Source: an uncultured Acidobacteriia bacterium
GTDB lineage: Bacteria; Acidobacteriota; Terriglobia; Bryobacterales; Bryobacteraceae
Reading direction: 5' to 3'
Length of the DNA: 64,000 nucleotides
Assembly: GCA_903851195.1 (NCBI GenBank)
Contig: CAINNJ010000064.1
Span: forward strand, 62,001-126,000
The translations under genes were made by a program, and so were the position numbers. Shown in pieces: positions 55,945-64,000 of this stretch. Below the pieces are notes generated by a model. The model was not told the DNA's origin and made no database searches. It worked only from the letters and a program-made list of their open reading frames with translations. Numbering within the stretch: the stretch's first letter is position 1; every line of letters starts with the position of its first letter.

Positions 55945-57633
55945 CTAGTTGAGGGGGCGGTAGAAGGTGGAGAAGTAGTCCCCTGCCCTGAGGTTGCCGG
56001 AGGTGCCGGCGGATTTCCAGCCGGTGGTTTCGGCCCACTCAGGCACTTCGTCGGCGATGGCCCATTGGGCTCCGGCAGCGCGGAAGGCGTCGAGAGCCTG
56101 CTGCTGTTCGGCGGGGGTGGCGCGCCAGTAGGCGTCGGTTTTGCGGAAGCTGTATTGGAGGGGGCGTCCGGGTTTGGAGTCGTCATGCGTCGTGCGGGTG
56201 GGGATGAAGGCGACGATTTGGGCGTCGTCCAGGACGACCCAGGCGGCGGAGAGAGCGTTGCCGATGTAGGCGACCTTGTCGCCGGGGTGAAGGCCCTGGC
56301 CTTTCATGTGGTCGGCGATCTGGGCGTTGTGGAATTCCCAGGGCATGGCGTGGGTGAAGGTTAGTTGCAAGTAAGTCGAGGGGATGCCGATGAGTTCGTT
56401 CCAGAGAACGGGGATCGGGAGAGTTAGTAAGAGGAGCGCGGCCAGTTTGGTCAGGGGTGGTGACAGGCGCACGTTCCAGGCGGCGGCTAACAGGGCGAAG
56501 GAGAGCAGGGCGAAGGGTCCGGCTACGTAGCGCGGGAGAACGTAGACGAGGCAGTAGGCGCCGGTGAGGGCCAGGGCGGGCAGCCAGAGGAACCAGAGGA
56601 TCGCGAGTGTTCGGCGGACGGGACGGAAGGCAGCGATGGCACAGAGGGCGGCTAACCAGAGTGTGGGGCTTTGGATGAGGATTGAGGCGGAGTAAGTCAG
56701 GTTGTTGCCGAGGATGAAGAATTGGCGGGCGGGGTCGAGGCGGACGGGGTAACCTTCGCTCCACCAGGCGGGATCGAAGTGAAGAGGGTACCAGCCGACA
56801 GGGTGGTCGGCGAGGCTCAGGACACGGGGGTAGTCGAGAAGGACTTTTAGCGGGTGACGGGCGGCGGGGCCGGCAGAGTGCGCTTCCTCTTTGTAGCCTT
56901 CGACGCTCATGCCGGTGACTTGCCAGGAGTAATTGACGGGGCCGGCATCGCCGAGCGTGAAGCGGTGTTGGTGGAGAGAGAGAGCCGTGATGAAGGGGGC
57001 GATTACGGCGAGGAGCGCCATAGTTGCGAGGGCGGTGCGAGTGGGTTGCCGGGTCAGGATGAGAAGGCCGAGCAGGATCACGGGTATGGCGGTGAGCAGG
57101 GCGGCTTTGGTGAGGAATGCGAAGCCGAGGGTAAGTCCGATTAAGAGGTAATTTCGTCGGCTAAGAGGTGTGCGGTAGATCCGGATGAGTAAGGCGGCGC
57201 AGACGATGAGTAAGTCCGTGACGAGAATGTCGCCCGAGGTGAAGGACATCCCGTTCAGTTTCAGGCCGACCCAGGCGAGGGTGAGATAACTCGCGGCGTT
57301 TATAAGACGCGGGTGCGCGGGGGGTCCGGTGAGGCGGCGGTATTCGCGCAGGAGCCATTCCCAGGCGGCGATCATCGCGAGGAAAGCGACGAAGCTGATG
57401 AGGTGAGGTATCCAGAGTTGCCAGCGGATGCCGGGGCGGAAAATGGCGAGGCAGAGGGCGAGCAGCCAGGAGTAGAGCGGGCTCCAGTAACTGTTCAGGG
57501 CCTGCGGCCAGTCATGACGTAAGTAAGCTTTGGCGATGTCGAGATAAGAGGAGCCGTCGGGATCGAGGATCCGGCGGGCGAAGGTCGCGTGGATGAGCGC
57601 GAGAGCGATGCAGGCGGCTCTCAGGAAAGCCAT
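55945..57633 (-). CDS. Polytopic membrane protein, GT39/ArnT-like glycosyltransferase
   Basis: DPDGSSYLDIAKAYLRHDWPQALNSYWSPLYSWLLAL plus many TM helices. Confidence 0.75.
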   Translation of the reverse strand: MAFLRAACIALALIHATFARRILDPDGSSYLDIAKAYLRHDWPQALNSYWSPLYSWLLALCLAIFRPGIRWQLWIPHLISFVAFLAMIAAWEWLLREYRRLTGPPAHPRLINAASYLTLAWVGLKLNGMSFTSGDILVTDLLIVCAALLIRIYRTPLSRRNYLLIGLTLGFAFLTKAALLTAIPVILLGLLILTRQPTRTALATMALLAVIAPFITALSLHQHRFTLGDAGPVNYSWQVTGMSVEGYKEEAHSAGPAARHPLKVLLDYPRVLSLADHPVGWYPLHFDPAWWSEGYPVRLDPARQFFILGNNLTYSASILIQSPTLWLAALCAIAAFRPVRRTLAILWFLWLPALALTGAYCLVYVLPRYVAGPFALLSFALLAAAWNVRLSPPLTKLAALLLLTLPIPVLWNELIGIPSTYLQLTFTHAMPWEFHNAQIADHMKGQGLHPGDKVAYIGNALSAAWVVLDDAQIVAFIPTRTTHDDSKPGRPLQYSFRKTDAYWRATPAEQQQALDAFRAAGAQWAIADEVPEWAETTGWKSAGTSGNLRAGDYFSTFYRPLN

Positions 57634-58658
57634 TTGAGAAGGCGAATGACTCCCATGTCGGCGGCCTGACGGTGCGCCGAGACGTCGGTGAGGCGCTCGA
57701 TGCGGCTGCGGTTGTCGTGGTAATACTGATAGGCGCGCCAAAGCATTTCATCGTTGGTCAGGGTGGGCCGCCAGCCGAGTTCGCCTTTGATTTTCGCGGT
57801 GTCGAACAGGAAGTTCTCGGCGATCATTTTGTAGTGGTACGGGCCGAGGGGCGAGATCTTCAGGTGATACGCGAGTTTCATGCCGAAGAGCGCGGGGGCT
57901 TTTGGGAGTGAGGCGACTTTGGCTCCGGTGCCGGCACGGTTAATGACATAGCGGTAAGTGTCGGCAATGGAAGTTACATTGTCCGAGCCGATGTGGAAGA
58001 CGGCGGATTGCGGGTAAGACGCTGCGCGAATACAGGCGTCGGCGAGATCCTGCGCGTAGATGAACTGGTAGCGGTTTTCGCCGCCACCGACGGCCCAGAC
58101 GCGGCGGCCTTCGTTGATGAATTCGAAGAGGATGGTGAGGAGACCGAGCCGGCCGAAATCGATGATGGTAGGGCAGCGGATGATGGCGATGTTCAGGTCA
58201 TGCCGGTATTCTTCGAGGACCTTCTCGCCTTCCCATTTGGAGCGGCCGTAGATCTCGATGGGGCAAGGGGCTTCGGCTTCGGTGAGCGCGTAATTAAAGC
58301 CGCGGCCCCAGAGACAGTTGGAAGAGGTGAAGACCAGGTTTTTGACACCACTGGCGCGGGCTCCGGCGGCCACGGCGCGGGTGCCATCGACATTGGAGGT
58401 CCAGAGGAAGTTCTTGTCGTTCACCGCGTGGGCGAGGATGGCGGCGCAGTGGTAGACGGCGTCGAATTTCGTCTCGGAGTAGAGTCGTCCGAGGAGTTCG
58501 GTGTTGCGGATATCGCCCTTAACGGAGGTGAGGAGAGGGTGGTTATCGTCGTCCTTCTGCAGGTCGATATTCACGACGCGCGTGCCTTCGTCGAGCAGGC
58601 GGCGTTTGAGGATACCGCCGAAGAATCCGGAGCCTCCGGTGATGAGTACGTTTTTCAT
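57621..58658 (-). CDS. NAD-dependent epimerase/dehydratase (extended SDR)
   Basis: KNVLITGGSGFFGGILKRRLL, YGRSKWEGEKV (YxxxK), NVDGTRAVAAGARASGVKNLVFTSS. Confidence 0.9.
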   Translation of the reverse strand: MKNVLITGGSGFFGGILKRRLLDEGTRVVNIDLQKDDDNHPLLTSVKGDIRNTELLGRLYSETKFDAVYHCAAILAHAVNDKNFLWTSNVDGTRAVAAGARASGVKNLVFTSSNCLWGRGFNYALTEAEAPCPIEIYGRSKWEGEKVLEEYRHDLNIAIIRCPTIIDFGRLGLLTILFEFINEGRRVWAVGGGENRYQFIYAQDLADACIRAASYPQSAVFHIGSDNVTSIADTYRYVINRAGTGAKVASLPKAPALFGMKLAYHLKISPLGPYHYKMIAENFLFDTAKIKGELGWRPTLTNDEMLWRAYQYYHDNRSRIERLTDVSAHRQAADMGVIRLLKWLS

Positions 58659-58667
58659 GTGGGTTGG

Positions 58668-60296
58668 TTAGTGTTGAATTCCGGGCGGGTCATAAAGGCG
58701 ATACTGCATGAAACTCCACTGAGCCTCGGAGATATCCGGGCGGCGGTAGACTTCGAAAAAATCTCTCTCCGCGAAGGAACTTCTCATCACTTGCGAGCCG
58801 GTGAATAAGGCGGCGCGGGTGTAGCCGGTCGCTCGCAGGTAATCCTGCATTTGGATTGCCGAGGGCGAGAGAGTCGTGGAGATGAGATAGCCGAATTGTG
58901 CGTTCTGATGCCAGGAGAGGACGACGTAATCGGGGCGTTCGAAGACGATGCGGTTCATCTGCAGGTCAGTGGTGTTGGTGTTGCTCCAGGACCAGTACTG
59001 CGTGGGCTGGTTTTGGAATATTGGCGCGTCGAAGAAGGCGCTTACGGCTACGGTGAAGTAGTCGTAACCGAAGACCTTGCGGCCGGCAGCGTGGGTTTTG
59101 AGGTAATCGGCACAGGCGCGGCTGCCGCTGTAGTTTTGGGTGGCGTCGTAGTGGATGGCGCGGATGGCCCAGGCGACCTGGGGCAGACAGATGAGGAGGA
59201 AGATCGCGGCGCAGGCGAGGTCCGGCGGAAGATAGCGGCGGAGAGGGACGGTGCGATCCGGCCAGACGAGCCACAGGGCGGCGATGAGGACGAGCAGGAA
59301 GAGCCCGGTGTGGCGGGGCATTTTGTAGACGAGTTCGAAGCTGACGATGAGGCAGGCTACGGGCACCAGTGCAATCAGGGTGTGTCGCCTGGCCGCCTGC
59401 CAAACGATGACTCCGAGGAAGAGGGCTCCCAGCCAGAGGCTGTGAGAGAGCGGGGTCGTGTATTCCTGGACGCGCTGGCGAAGGGGCGGGTCATAACTGC
59501 CGCCGATGGGCGGGGGAACAGGGAGTCCGCGATGGCGGGCGAGGGCGTCGCCAAGAGGGGTGGGGACGAAGCGGAGATCTTTGGGCGGGATGGCTATGGC
59601 TACTGCCGCAGCGACGAATAAGAGCCAGGGTGCGAGGACTTTTGCGAACAGGACGAATCGGGCGGGGTGGTTCCGGTTCTGCCAGAGGTAGACGAGCACG
59701 AGTCCGGAGGAGATGAAGAGTCCGAAAAGGTTGCAGTTGGCGAGTAAGCCGGTGACGAGGCTGAAGAAGAAGGCGCGGCGGGGGTGATTGCGCAGCAGGT
59801 GGACAGCCGTGAAGATCAGCACGGGCATCAGGACGTAACTTCGCGCCACTATCGCGAACTGATAAGACAGATAGAACGTGAACGGGATGAGGGCGCGGAG
59901 AAACAGGGGGAAAGGCGAGTAAGTGAGTAATACCCAGGCTCCCGCCACGGCAGCGGCCCAGGAGAACCAGAACATGGAAGCGTAGGGCAGACCGGCGTGA
60001 GAAAGAGCCCAGAGTATGCTGTGCCATAAGCCGGGTGTCCCTTCATAGCGCACCTGACCCAGTAACATGCGCCAGAAGGGCAGAGCTTTGGCGATCAGCC
60101 AGGCTTGTGCTTCGTCGGCCCAGGGCTCGTGACGAGTTACCGTGAAGCCTACGGCGATTGCGTAGAGAACAAGCAGGAACCACTCCGCAAAGCGTTCGCG
60201 ACGGTGTTTGCGGATGTCGGTTGGGACCGGGGCGCCGAGGTCCGGCTGAGCGGCATTTCCGTCCAGCAGCAGTTCGTCCCCGCTGTAAGTTGGCAC
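58668..60296 (-). CDS. Polytopic membrane protein, GT39-like
   Basis: VTRHEPWADEAQAWLIAKALPFWRMLLGQVRYEGTPGLWHSILW plus multiple TM segments. Confidence 0.7.
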   Translation of the reverse strand: MPTYSGDELLLDGNAAQPDLGAPVPTDIRKHRRERFAEWFLLVLYAIAVGFTVTRHEPWADEAQAWLIAKALPFWRMLLGQVRYEGTPGLWHSILWALSHAGLPYASMFWFSWAAAVAGAWVLLTYSPFPLFLRALIPFTFYLSYQFAIVARSYVLMPVLIFTAVHLLRNHPRRAFFFSLVTGLLANCNLFGLFISSGLVLVYLWQNRNHPARFVLFAKVLAPWLLFVAAAVAIAIPPKDLRFVPTPLGDALARHRGLPVPPPIGGSYDPPLRQRVQEYTTPLSHSLWLGALFLGVIVWQAARRHTLIALVPVACLIVSFELVYKMPRHTGLFLLVLIAALWLVWPDRTVPLRRYLPPDLACAAIFLLICLPQVAWAIRAIHYDATQNYSGSRACADYLKTHAAGRKVFGYDYFTVAVSAFFDAPIFQNQPTQYWSWSNTNTTDLQMNRIVFERPDYVVLSWHQNAQFGYLISTTLSPSAIQMQDYLRATGYTRAALFTGSQVMRSSFAERDFFEVYRRPDISEAQWSFMQYRLYDPPGIQH

Positions 60297-60466
60297 GTCT
60301 GTCAGATCGACCTTTGTAAGAAGTCTGGCGGCTGCGACGGCTAAGTTGCCGAACTCAAATTGTTACATCGGGATGTAGAAGAGCGCTATCTGCAAAGGGA
60401 CGAAAAGCCTCATGGCGCTACGGCCATAAGTAAGCAGTTTCACGAGTCAGGGAGAACGGGTGAGAT

Positions 60467-62824
60467 TCAGGTGGCTTTTGTGACGGGACTTACGGCCGCG
60501 ATGGCCATAGCGACGAGATAGAGGGCTCCGCCAATGAGTAACGTAGCGACCAATCCGAGGTAGAGGGCGAGAACGAGAGCCGCGACGGAGCCCAGCACGC
60601 TGGCGGCGGCGTTCAGCGACCAGGCCCAGCGTACGGAGGGTTGGTGGCGACGTTCCAGCAGGCGGAGTCCGGTGGGAAACGGCAGGCCCATGACGAAGCC
60701 GAGGGGAGCGAGCATGGCGACGGTCGCGAGGACTTTGACGATCCACGGCAGGCCGACGCCTCCGCTGAGGACTGGCTGGAGGATGACGGCGAGAAGGCCG
60801 ACGAGCACCGCAGTGAGGGCGAGGGCGCGCAGGAGGTGACCGGATCGATCGGCCACGAGTTTGCGGCTGAGTAAGCTGCCTGCGCCGCTCGACACCAGCA
60901 TGGAGAAGATGACAACCGTAAGGGCGTAAGTAGGATGGCCGAGGAAGAGGACGAATTTCTGGATGAGGGCGACTTCGATGAGGATGTAACCGGCGCCGAT
61001 GGCGAGGAAGTAGAAGAGGAAGCCGCGGGCGGCGGAATCGGCGGGAAGGCGGGCTCCGAGGACGAGGGGCGGCAGGACGAGGATAACGACGATGGCGATG
61101 ACGCTGACGAACATGGCGTCGAAGAGTTTGGGGACGGCTACGTTGACTTTGGCGTCCGCCGGTCTGCCGCCGGTTTCGAGGATGAAAGCGGCGATGTCGC
61201 GGGGCTGGACGGTGTAGAAGAAGAAGGGGCGGTCGTCGGTGACGGGGGAGATGTCGAAGAGGTAGTTGCGCTGGTAAGCAGCGGGATCTTTGGCGAGGAG
61301 TAACCGGCCGAAGGGGTTGGCGGCGGGATCGCCGGGGAGGTAGACAGGCGTGAGATGCGCGGCGTCGAAGGCCTGGCGGGCGCGGGCGATATCGGCGGAA
61401 GAGAAGGGTTTGCGGGAGAAAACGACGGTGTCGGTGGCACCCCAGCCGGCGAGTTCAGATTTGCCGCCAAAGCGGCCGACGAGGACGTGGCGCGCGGGGT
61501 CGGTTTCGCCGAGATCTTTGAGGGCGCTCATGGCGAGGGAGAGCAGGCGCAGGGATTCGCGGGGGGGATCGAAACCCCAACGGGTGAAGGTCAGGATGCC
61601 GTCGTCGGTGAGGTGAGAGAAGTAGTCGCGAAAGGCGTCGGTGGTGTAGAGGTTGTTTTCGGAGAGGGCGAAGGCGCCGGCGGCGGTGGAGGCCCAGGTG
61701 TCGACGAGAGTGGCCTGAATGACCTGGTATTTGGCGGGGCTGCGGCGGATGAAGCTGCGGCCGTCTTCAATTTCGATGTGGACGTCGGGACGGAGGTAGA
61801 GGTTCTGGCTGAGTTGCGGGAATTTCTGCCGCATGATGGTGGTGCCGATGATGGGGTTGATCTCGACGCCGGTGACGTCGTGGCTGCCGGAGGCGAGGGC
61901 GCGGGAAATGTCCCAGCCGCCGCCGGGTCCGATGACGAGGGTTTTGGCGGCGGGGCGCAGGGTGTAGGGGATGCCGGGGCCCTGGTTGACGAGGTAGTCG
62001 AGCTGGTCCGGCGTGAGGTGCTGAAAATCGAAACTGGCGATGGCGGTGGAGGCGTCGGCGTCGATGTAGATCATGTCGCTGCCGGTGGCTTTGTCGTGGG
62101 CGAGGCCGATGCGGGAGATGGGATTCCACTTGACGAATTGCTCGTTGTGGAGCCGCATGCCCTTGGCGTAGCGCACGCCGACGACATGGTACTTGAGGTT
62201 GGTGATGACGAGCAGGGTGAAGGCAAGGCCGAGCAGGACGCTGAAGATGCGGCCGGGTTTGAAGCCATCGAGACTGAACCAGATGGCTCCGGCGGCGGCG
62301 AAGAGGACACCCACGGAGATGACGGTGTTTTCGCCGCCGATGGAGGTGAGCAGGGCGACGAGAGCGAGGCAGCCGATGGCCGCGCCGAGGAGGTCGAAGA
62401 AGTAGACCTTATCGACGCGGCGGATGGTTTCCGAGATGACGAGAGAGACGATGATACCGGCGCCGATGAAGGGGAGCGAGTTGGTGAAGTAGATGAGAGC
62501 GAAATCCAGCGTGCCGACTTCGGCGCCGCGGGTGAGAACGACGAGGAGGCTGAGCAGGGCGAGCAGGGCGTTGGCGAGACTGAGCCAGCCGAGTTTGCGA
62601 AAGAGGCGGCCCTGCCAGGCGAGGACGACGTAGGAGAGGACGCCGCCGACACCGAGTCCGAAGAGGGCGGTGGAGATGGCGAGGAAGGCGAAGTGGTAGT
62701 AGAAGACGACGGAAAAGATGCGGGTGAGGGCGAGTTCGAGGAGGAGAGTTGCGCAGGTTGTGAGCGAAACGGCCAGGTAAAGCAGCGGCCAGTTGGACTG
62801 GCGCGAGAGGGGGCTGTTGGGCAA
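60467..62824 (-). CDS. Membrane-anchored spermidine synthase-like protein
   Basis: N- and C-terminal TM blocks flanking LVIGPGGGWDISRALASGSHDVTGVEINPIIG and EDGRSFIRRSPAKYQVIQATLVDTWAS. Confidence 0.82.
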   Translation of the reverse strand: MPNSPLSRQSNWPLLYLAVSLTTCATLLLELALTRIFSVVFYYHFAFLAISTALFGLGVGGVLSYVVLAWQGRLFRKLGWLSLANALLALLSLLVVLTRGAEVGTLDFALIYFTNSLPFIGAGIIVSLVISETIRRVDKVYFFDLLGAAIGCLALVALLTSIGGENTVISVGVLFAAAGAIWFSLDGFKPGRIFSVLLGLAFTLLVITNLKYHVVGVRYAKGMRLHNEQFVKWNPISRIGLAHDKATGSDMIYIDADASTAIASFDFQHLTPDQLDYLVNQGPGIPYTLRPAAKTLVIGPGGGWDISRALASGSHDVTGVEINPIIGTTIMRQKFPQLSQNLYLRPDVHIEIEDGRSFIRRSPAKYQVIQATLVDTWASTAAGAFALSENNLYTTDAFRDYFSHLTDDGILTFTRWGFDPPRESLRLLSLAMSALKDLGETDPARHVLVGRFGGKSELAGWGATDTVVFSRKPFSSADIARARQAFDAAHLTPVYLPGDPAANPFGRLLLAKDPAAYQRNYLFDISPVTDDRPFFFYTVQPRDIAAFILETGGRPADAKVNVAVPKLFDAMFVSVIAIVVILVLPPLVLGARLPADSAARGFLFYFLAIGAGYILIEVALIQKFVLFLGHPTYALTVVIFSMLVSSGAGSLLSRKLVADRSGHLLRALALTAVLVGLLAVILQPVLSGGVGLPWIVKVLATVAMLAPLGFVMGLPFPTGLRLLERRHQPSVRWAWSLNAAASVLGSVAALVLALYLGLVATLLIGGALYLVAMAIAAVSPVTKAT

Positions 62825-62832
62825 GGACTATT

Positions 62833-63507
62833 TTAGATGATGGACAGATCGAGCTGTGTCAGATCGTCCAGGAGATGGTCGGGGCGGGAGTGTTCGAGAT
62901 CGGCGGGAGGGGTGATTCCGGTGCGGACGGCGATGGACTGGATGCCGTTTTCCTGCGCGGCTCGGACGTCCTGCGGGGCGTCGCCGATGAGGGTGATGCG
63001 GGATTGGGGGCCGATGAGGTTTTCGCGGCGGGCGCGTTCGATGGCGAGGCGGGCGAGGCCTCCGCGGGTGGGGGCCATTTCGCCGAAGGCACCGAAGCGG
63101 AAGTGGTGGTGGAGGCCGGCGCGTTCGAGTTTGCGCCAGCCGATGCGGGTGAGGTTGCCGGTGACGAGGGCGAGGGCGATGTCGCGGGTTTCGAGTTCGG
63201 CGAGGAGCGCCGGGACGCCGGGGCAGGATTTGTCGCGGAGGTCGGGGACGGAGGCGAGGTAGGCGTCTTCGGCCGCGGTCTGGATGGCGGGGAGGTGGGC
63301 GGCGATTTCGGGGGCGGGCAGGTTGGCGGCCTGGAGCATGAGGGTGAGGATATCGGGGTCGAGCATGCCGTGGACGGGGATGCCTTCGGTGGTGGTGGTG
63401 AGGCCGGTGATCTGGCGGATGGCATCGACGAGGGCCTGGCGGTGGTACGGGCCGGTGCGGCGGACGAGGGTGCCGTCGATATCAAAGAGGATGAGGCTGG
63501 GGTGCAA
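62833..63507 (-). CDS. HAD-superfamily hydrolase (phosphoglycolate phosphatase-like)
   Basis: LILFDIDGTLVRRTG, LALVTGNLTRIG, ITLIGDAPQDVRAAQENGIQSIAV. Confidence 0.92.
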   Translation of the reverse strand: MHPSLILFDIDGTLVRRTGPYHRQALVDAIRQITGLTTTTEGIPVHGMLDPDILTLMLQAANLPAPEIAAHLPAIQTAAEDAYLASVPDLRDKSCPGVPALLAELETRDIALALVTGNLTRIGWRKLERAGLHHHFRFGAFGEMAPTRGGLARLAIERARRENLIGPQSRITLIGDAPQDVRAAQENGIQSIAVRTGITPPADLEHSRPDHLLDDLTQLDLSII

Positions 63508-63515
63508 GGTCAGGC

Positions 63516-64000
63516 TCAGGCGGCGCCGCGTTCGAGAAGGGCGATGCGGCGATCGTGAGTTTCGGCGATTTTGAGGAGCGCGTCGAGTCGGTCCTTCGTG
63601 CTCTTTTGTTCGCTTTCGGACTGCAGGCGGAAGTCGTTCAGCTTGTTTTCGGTGCGTTCGGAAGCATTGAGCGCGCGTTCGGAGGTGACGGCGAGGGCGG
63701 TCACGAATTCACGGATATCGCTCATCTGGCGGTCGGTGCGCTTCAGGTTGTCGTTTGTGCGTTCGGAATTCACGAGCGCCCGTCCGGAGGCGGCGGCAAG
63801 GGAGGTCACGAATTCCCGGAGATCGCTCATTTGGCGTTCGGTGCGTGCGTTATCTTGCTGCACGTGGGCGCGAAACTGTATCAGGTTTTCTTCGGTGCGT
63901 TCGGATTTGTCCAGCGCTTTCTCCGAAGCGATGAGGAGACGGACGGAGGTGTCGGCGATGGACCTAACGGAATCCCGGAGGTCGTTCAGTTCGAGACGGG
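63516..64000 (-). CDS. Coiled-coil repeat protein, 5' truncated by window edge
   Basis: Frame stays open to the window end; approx 35-aa repeats MSDLREFVTSLAAASGRALVNSERTNDNLKRTDRQ / MSDIREFVTALAVTSERALNASERTENKLNDFRLQ and a diverged upstream unit. Confidence 0.7.
   Translation of the reverse strand, partial: RLELNDLRDSVRSIADTSVRLLIASEKALDKSERTEENLIQFRAHVQQDNARTERQMSDLREFVTSLAAASGRALVNSERTNDNLKRTDRQMSDIREFVTALAVTSERALNASERTENKLNDFRLQSESEQKSTKDRLDALLKIAETHDRRIALLERGAA

Overview
High-GC bacterial window; the mix of families suggests an Acidobacteriota/Bryobacterales-like genome (inference). Left third: a polysaccharide/exosortase (PEP-CTERM) locus, with Wzz/GumC-like chain-length protein (5'-truncated), BY-kinase, LuxR-type regulator, exosortase, FemAB-like GNAT and a polysaccharide deacetylase-GT4 fusion. 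It runs with short gaps into a probable biosynthetic gene cluster: a two-domain uncharacterised Cys-rich protein, a JmjC/cupin dioxygenase, and two giant megasynthases. These read FkbH-T-C-A(Thr)-T-E-C*(degenerate)-T and KS-AT-T-AMT-C-A(Thr)-T-TE(Cys). The megasynthases are followed by a dockerin/FN3 secreted protein, a PrsT-like TPR lipoprotein, a PEP-CTERM protein and a large secreted beta-propeller protein with a cohesin-like N-terminus. The right half is mostly housekeeping (metK, hrcA-grpE-dnaJ, dut, ThyX-like) plus sugar metabolism, membrane glycosyltransferase-like proteins and hypotheticals. The best candidate for an undescribed system is the FkbH-initiated NRPS-PKS embedded in the exosortase/EPS locus. 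Other notable signals: a decayed ParE/RelE toxin carrying a 17-bp triplication beside an intact antitoxin, a two-copy hairpin repeat with compensatory changes, several 15-17 bp tandem duplications, and a strand-composition (GC-skew) sign change around 30-35 kb. All calls were made by reading; no searches were run.
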